Below, piece by piece: positions 59,952 to 64,000 of a stretch of 64,000 nt of DNA. Position numbers and translations under genes: made by a program. The notes under the pieces are model-generated. The model was not told the DNA's origin. It made no database searches and was given only the letters and a program-made list of their open reading frames with translations. How positions within the stretch are numbered: position 1 is the stretch's first letter; each line of letters starts with the position of its first letter. Source of the stretch: Tolypothrix sp. NIES-4075 (lineage in GTDB: Bacteria > Cyanobacteriota > Cyanobacteriia > Cyanobacteriales > Nostocaceae); assembly GCF_002218085.1 (NCBI RefSeq), contig NZ_BDUC01000001.1, positions 124,001-188,000 on the forward strand, written 5' to 3'.

Positions 59952-61622
59952 TTACATAACCTCCAGTGAGAGAATAGTTTGGTCATCTTCTTGAACGTTG
60001 TTGTCTGCTTGGATGCGGGCTAGCAAATGCTTGAGAGAAAGTGGTTTAGGCTCACTTTTTAAGAGTTGCCAAAGACCTTCTTGATTCAACATAGAATGGC
60101 TAGCTGGCTGTGTGCCATCCACAGTTTTATTGTTTAACTGCGTCTGGTTTAATACCATTGCTTCAGTAATACCATCACTGGCGAGTAACAAGGTATCTCC
60201 AGCAGAAAGAACTAATTGACCAGACTGTGCTTGCCATTTGGGTAAAATCCCTAAAGGAATGCTGCGTACCTTGAGGTAATTGGGATTTTCTGCCAAATTT
60301 GCACTTGCTGTCCAATGCATGGGATAGATGTGACCGGCATTTGCGTAAACCAGTTCCCTATTGGTGGGGGTATAACAAGCTAAGACGAGGGTGATGAAGC
60401 AATTGTTGCCGATCAAGTCCTCAGACAAAGCATGGTTGAGATTTTGGATAATTACGTTTGGCAGCGGTGGCAATTCTACAGATAATTCGCGGCGCAAAAC
60501 GGAAATAGCACTTGACATGAATAAAGCTGCCGGGACACCTTTGCCGGAAACGTCACCGACTGCTAACCACAAGTTACCTTTGGGATGAGCAAAAACTTCA
60601 AAAAAATCTCCTCCTACTTCGCGAGCGGGGTAGCAGCAAGCTTGGATTTTCGCACCTTTGATTTCAGGTAATCTTTGACGCAGCAGGTTATTTTGAATTT
60701 GGCGGGCAACTTCTAACTCGGCGCTGATTTGTTGTTGCTTTTCTTGGAGACGTTGATAGAGTTTTGCTTGGGAGAGAGCTAAAGCTGCTTGTTCGGCGAC
60801 TCCGGCAATTAGCTGGATATCTTCCGATCGCCAAATGCTTGAGCCTCCCTGTTGATATAAAGCAAGAACCGCTAACAGTTGTTGTTGATAGCTTATAGGC
60901 ACAACTAGTTGATGACAGCAGTCGCCTTGTGTATCTGAAGATACCTGATATTGACGGGTTTCAAGAACTTTTGAAATCAACAAGCTGGGGTCAAAGGTAC
61001 AACAGTTGATAGGAACTTTAGGGTTTTGGTAAGAAAACTCATCTAGGGTGAGGCGATCGCTTTCCACTGGTTTGAGTAAACAACAAGTCGCTTCAAATGT
61101 CTGTCCAATGGTGGCGACAATCTTTTGCAGCATACTGCTATAGTCTAAAGACTCGCGAATTGCTGTTGTCACTGCATTAAACAATGATTCTCGCCGCAAA
61201 GCGCGACGCAACTCAGCCGTGCGTTTCTTCAACACAAGATATGTATCAACCGCTTGCCCGACTATTGCTTTCAGGCGATCGGGATTCCAGGGTTTAGTGA
61301 TGTACTTAAACACCTGACCAGAGTTGATCGCGTCTACCAAATCCTCTACATCAGTAAAACCTGTCAGCAGAATCCGAATCGTATCCGGAAAGCGATCTAC
61401 CGTGCGACTGAGAAATTCTGTGCCGTTCATCTCTGGCATTCTTTGGTCAGAGATAATTACAGCCATTTCGCCTTCTCTGTCTAAGATTTCGATGGCATCT
61501 CGTGCGTGACTTGCTCTATATACTTGAAAATCTCGCCTAAAAGTGCGGTAGAGTAAATCTAAGTTATCTGGCTCGTCATCCACCACCATCAGCTTTAGTT
61601 TGCCTACATCTGTCTCAGTCAT
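59952..61622 (-). CDS. REC-GAF-PP2C (SpoIIE-type) response regulator phosphatase
   Basis: 556 residues. N-terminal receiver: 'LKLMVVDDEPDNLDLL' (acidic pair D15-D16), phosphoacceptor D59 in 'IISDQRMPEMNG', conserved K in 'YITKPWNPD'. A GAF-like domain follows ('SMLQKIVATIGQTFEATCCLL', 'IWRSEDIQLIAGVAEQAALALSQAKLYQRL'). The C-terminal SpoIIE/PP2C domain has 'CYPAREVGGDFFEVFAHPKGNLWLAVGDVSGKGVPAALFMSS', 'YANAGHIYPM', 'LLLASDGITEAM', 'QEDDQTILSLEV' (metal-binding Asp). Signal-dependent dephosphorylation of an anti-anti-sigma-type partner is expected. Confidence 0.92.
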   Translation of the reverse strand: MTETDVGKLKLMVVDDEPDNLDLLYRTFRRDFQVYRASHARDAIEILDREGEMAVIISDQRMPEMNGTEFLSRTVDRFPDTIRILLTGFTDVEDLVDAINSGQVFKYITKPWNPDRLKAIVGQAVDTYLVLKKRTAELRRALRRESLFNAVTTAIRESLDYSSMLQKIVATIGQTFEATCCLLKPVESDRLTLDEFSYQNPKVPINCCTFDPSLLISKVLETRQYQVSSDTQGDCCHQLVVPISYQQQLLAVLALYQQGGSSIWRSEDIQLIAGVAEQAALALSQAKLYQRLQEKQQQISAELEVARQIQNNLLRQRLPEIKGAKIQACCYPAREVGGDFFEVFAHPKGNLWLAVGDVSGKGVPAALFMSSAISVLRRELSVELPPLPNVIIQNLNHALSEDLIGNNCFITLVLACYTPTNRELVYANAGHIYPMHWTASANLAENPNYLKVRSIPLGILPKWQAQSGQLVLSAGDTLLLASDGITEAMVLNQTQLNNKTVDGTQPASHSMLNQEGLWQLLKSEPKPLSLKHLLARIQADNNVQEDDQTILSLEVM

Positions 61623-61806
61623 ATTTGACTTTTTTTTCAGATTCTTTAATAGCGAGATGCTGCATTATTTATCTCACCCGATAATTAACAAAACAATAAA
61701 AAAGTAAGCACTCATTAAAGAGAAGATACCCACTTTGAAGGTATAAATTCCTCAAAGGTGTAAACTTACCTTTAATCGCCTTTCCTTAGCTTACGAGCGA
61801 TTAACT

Positions 61807-62526
61807 TTATCCCACTAAGCCAGAACGCAAAGCGCGGACTGCTGCTTGGGTGCGGTCATCAGCGCATAGCTTATTCAAAATATTCCGGACATGAGTTTTC
61901 ACCGTTCCGACGGTAATGTACAGTCTTTCGGCGATTAATGCATTACTACAACCTTCGACGATCAACTGTAACACTTCTAACTCTCTTTCTGTCAGGGTGT
62001 ATGGGTCAATAATTTCTTCATTTTCACTTTGATCTTGCTTCAGGGGAAAGCCTTTACTATCTACTGATGGGACTTCTGGCTTGGATGGATTTTGTTGTGC
62101 TTGTTGTAAAACTATGCGAGCGATCGCTGGATCGATCCAAGAGTTGCCATTGTAAGTCACTCGCACTGCTTCGAGCAAATTATCAAACCCGATATCCTTC
62201 ATGCAGTAAGAATCAGCCCCAGCCGCAAAAGCTGCCAGCACCGCTTCTTTATTATCCCGCAATGTTAAAATTAAAACTTTGGTTTCTAAGCTTTCTTGAC
62301 TAGCAGTAGATTTTACTTCGCGTGTAAGCTCAATGCCATCCTTATCTGGTAAACCAATATCTATAATAGCGATGTCTGGATGTAACATTTTTAACATTTT
62401 AATTCCATCAGCCGCAGTCGCAGCTTCGCCGACAACTTCAATTTCATCCTTTTGTAGTAGTGCTGTCTTAATACCCACACGGGTGAGGTCATGATCTTCA
62501 ATTAGAGCCACACGAATTTTACTCAT
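61807..62526 (-). CDS. NarL/FixJ-type response regulator
   Basis: 239 residues. Receiver 'KIRVALIEDHDLTRVGIKTALL', phosphoacceptor in 'PDIAIIDIGLPDKDG', 'LILTLRDNKEAVLAAFAAGADSYCMKD'. The LuxR-type HTH closes the protein: 'LTERELEVLQLIVEGCSNALIAERLYITVGTVKTHVRNILNKLCADDRTQAAVRALRSG'. ATG 62526 chosen over TTG 62532. It lies 185 bp upstream of the phosphatase/kinase pair on the same strand and may feed into the same stress-signalling output. Confidence 0.92.
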   Translation of the reverse strand: MSKIRVALIEDHDLTRVGIKTALLQKDEIEVVGEAATAADGIKMLKMLHPDIAIIDIGLPDKDGIELTREVKSTASQESLETKVLILTLRDNKEAVLAAFAAGADSYCMKDIGFDNLLEAVRVTYNGNSWIDPAIARIVLQQAQQNPSKPEVPSVDSKGFPLKQDQSENEEIIDPYTLTERELEVLQLIVEGCSNALIAERLYITVGTVKTHVRNILNKLCADDRTQAAVRALRSGLVG

Positions 62527-62764
62527 AATCAACTTCCGCCCGTTACACTACCTTAACTGTAAAATTGAGTTTACTAAAAAGTCCTAGCAGATGCAGTTTT
62601 AAAACATCTGAAAAACATATAAAGCCGCTTTGTAAGTCAAATACATAAGAAGATTGCCCGTGTTTTAGGTATTTGTTCTTTATGCGAACATGACTAACAA
62701 TAAAATCAGGGCTACTTTACCACAACTGCAAGCACCCAATACCAATTAGTTTAACGGTAATGGA

Positions 62765-62835
62765 GCATGGGGGGATAGGGAGATGGGGGGAATGGGGAGA
62801 TGGGGAGAGGGGGGGAGTGGGTGCAGTAGGGGAGG
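62765..62835. repeat. GGGGAGAT-type purine tandem repeats
   Basis: Degenerate GGGGAGATGGGG and AGGGAGAT units on the plus strand, followed by GGGGGAGTGGGTGCAG and AGTAGGGGAGGATGGGG. STRR-like, strand-biased purine sequence; no gene or clear regulatory element. Confidence 0.6.
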
Positions 62836-62907
62836 ATGGGGAATTTGGAACTAATTTGATAGACTATCGTTCGATGAACTTGGTGTGAGGCTAATCAAGA
62901 ATAGGCT

Positions 62908-63660
62908 ATGTCTAAACGCTATCAAGTGTTTTCGGTCTTGGGACTACCGATTCATTTAATGACTAACTATCCCAACTGGTTGCTAGAACGACTGCAACAA
63001 GGTAAGGGAACTCATGTGGTAACGCTAAATGCAGAAATGACTATGCAAGCAGAGCGAAATACATCTTTAGCTAAGGTGATTCAAGCTGCTGAATTAGTGA
63101 TTCCAGATGGAGCGGGGGTAGTTCTGTATTTGCAGTTACTATTAAGGCAAAAAATACAACGTTGTCCAGGAATTGAGCTATCCGAAAAACTGTTGCGAGA
63201 AGTTGAGCGTCATACTGACGCAAAAGTATTTTTCTATGGAGGTGCGCCAAAAGTGGCTGCAACAGCGGCAGAGTTTTGGCTTTCTCAATTACCGAAATTG
63301 CGTATAGCAGGTACTCACTCCGGCTATCATTCAGAAGAAGAAGAAGAACAATTACGACAAACTCTTAGCCAATTACAGCCTCAAGTCATTTTTGTCGGTT
63401 TGGGAGTGCCGCGTCAAGAGTTATGGATTGCTCAAAACCGATATTTGTGTCCGCAAGCAATTTGGATCGGCGTTGGTGGTAGTTTTGATATTTGGTCAGG
63501 GACGAAATCTCGCGCTCCTGCGTGGTTGGGAGATAATAATCTTGAATGGCTGTATCGACTTTATCAAGAACCTTGGCGCTGGCGCCGCATGTTGGCTTTG
63601 CCGGAATTTGCTTGGAAAGCTGTAGTTTATCGGTTGACGGCAAGAGGGGCAATTAGTTAA
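62908..63660 (+). CDS. WecG/TagA/CpsF family glycosyltransferase (GT26)
   Basis: 250 residues: 'KGTHVVTLNAEMTMQAERN', 'IPDGAGVVLYLQ', 'GIELSEKLLREVERHTDAKVFFYGGAPKVAATAA', 'QPQVIFVGLGVPRQELWIAQNR', 'AIWIGVGGSFDIWSGTKSRAPAWLGDNNLEWLYRLYQEPWRWRRM'. The fold and motif 'GVGGxFD...G...RAP' plus 'LEWLYRL..EP.R..R' are diagnostic for GT26 enzymes that add ManNAc(A) or Gal-type sugars to lipid-linked precursors. Full length. Confidence 0.93.
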   Translation: MSKRYQVFSVLGLPIHLMTNYPNWLLERLQQGKGTHVVTLNAEMTMQAERNTSLAKVIQAAELVIPDGAGVVLYLQLLLRQKIQRCPGIELSEKLLREVERHTDAKVFFYGGAPKVAATAAEFWLSQLPKLRIAGTHSGYHSEEEEEQLRQTLSQLQPQVIFVGLGVPRQELWIAQNRYLCPQAIWIGVGGSFDIWSGTKSRAPAWLGDNNLEWLYRLYQEPWRWRRMLALPEFAWKAVVYRLTARGAIS

Positions 63661-63689
63661 ACAGAATCGTTGTGGCGAATCGCCCGCAG

Positions 63690-63855
63690 GCTAGAAGCCT
63701 GGGGCTACTCGAACAAAGCCTGCCTAGCCTAGCGGCAACGGCAAAGCCGAACGCAGGCTAAAGAAATCCAGCCTGCGCGAACGCAGGCTATAAAATCCTT
63801 GATTTTCTGTAGCCCACGCAGGTGGGCTTTGTTCGTATAGCCGCACCTTTCTAAG
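63690..63855. repeat. GC-rich interspersed palindromic repeats
   Basis: Alternating inverted units: AGCCTGCGCGAACGCAGGCT with a mirrored AACGCAGGCTAAAG copy, CGGCAACGGCAAAGCCG, TAGCCCACGCAGGTGGGC and a terminal GCACCTTTCTAAGGTG hairpin. Typical of cyanobacterial HIP/REP-type clusters; no ORF. Confidence 0.6.
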
Positions 63856-63954
63856 GTGACGGCGGTATTTTGAATTTTTGGTGTTGAATTTGTGATTCCT
63901 AGGTTCTGCCTGGGAATCCTTATTTTAAAGCTAATGTGTAGGTAAAATCCAGCA

Positions 63955-64000
63955 ATGCCAGTATTGACACCGAAAGAAACTACTGAAAAATTTCTTCTTC
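63955..64000 (+). CDS. Start of a gene (partial)
   Basis: ATG 63955 begins MPVLTPKETTEKFLL and continues out of the window; GGTAAAATCC precedes it. The peptide is too short to assign. It may simply be a chance open frame. Confidence 0.3.
   Translation, partial: MPVLTPKETTEKFLL

Overview
This window is cyanobacterial. The octamer GCGATCGC (HIP1) recurs throughout. Intergenic spaces carry short tandem heptamer-type repeats and small palindromic elements of the kind common in filamentous, Nostocales-like genomes. The gene content agrees: a sufR-regulated sufBCDS operon, a C-terminal-domain homologue of the orange carotenoid protein, a pheophorbide a oxygenase-like Rieske protein and many Uma2, PIN and ParE-type accessory genes. 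The genus cannot be fixed from the sequence alone.

Layout. 0-11 kb is a surface-polysaccharide locus: several GT4 glycosyltransferases, a GINT1_N-like protein, a FemAB-like acyltransferase, a UDP-glucuronate 4-epimerase-like enzyme, a WcaJ-type initiating sugar transferase, and gmd plus fcl for GDP-L-fucose. It also holds a frameshifted YdcF gene. 11.3-15.9 kb is a nested group II intron (twintron): a complete intron with an intact RT-HNH protein sits inside the RT gene of an older, frameshifted intron. That older intron itself sits in a 50-bp direct repeat. 16-17 kb carries a MazE-like antitoxin with only a 21-residue MazF stub, followed by an intact ParD/ParE-like pair. 19.6-25.9 kb is sufR (reverse) and sufB-C-D-S (forward), with two CAAC-N6-GTTG operators between them. 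26-32 kb has a decayed gene interrupted by a 48-bp hairpin, a Uma2 protein, a GT4/PIG-L pair and a large secreted beta-propeller-like protein.

32.8-45.9 kb is an oxidative metabolism region: a TetR regulator divergent from a Rieske oxygenase across a perfect palindrome, a SulP transporter, a Tat-exported multicopper oxidase, an NmrA-type SDR, and then a red chlorophyll catabolite reductase (RCCR)-like gene, a nitrilase homologue with Ser in place of Cys, an aldehyde dehydrogenase, a DUF3598 protein and a pheophorbide a oxygenase (PaO)-like gene. PaO and RCCR catalyse consecutive steps of plant chlorophyll breakdown, so finding both within 5.5 kb is the most interesting metabolic observation here.

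46-58 kb has a histidyl-tRNA synthetase and an accessory catabolic-looking set: an ABM-domain protein, an alpha/beta-hydrolase lacking its triad, a hydantoinase plus a broken partial copy, an Asp/Asn-hydroxylase family protein, a maleate isomerase/arylmalonate decarboxylase-like protein, a bicupin and a SnoaL-like protein. It is littered with gene fragments, an IS630-type element and a 21-bp tandem array. 58-64 kb has two small cyanobacterial hypotheticals or CTDH, a signalling set (anti-sigma-like kinase, REC-GAF-PP2C phosphatase, NarL-type regulator) and a WecG/TagA glycosyltransferase. No tRNA, rRNA or CRISPR array was recognised.
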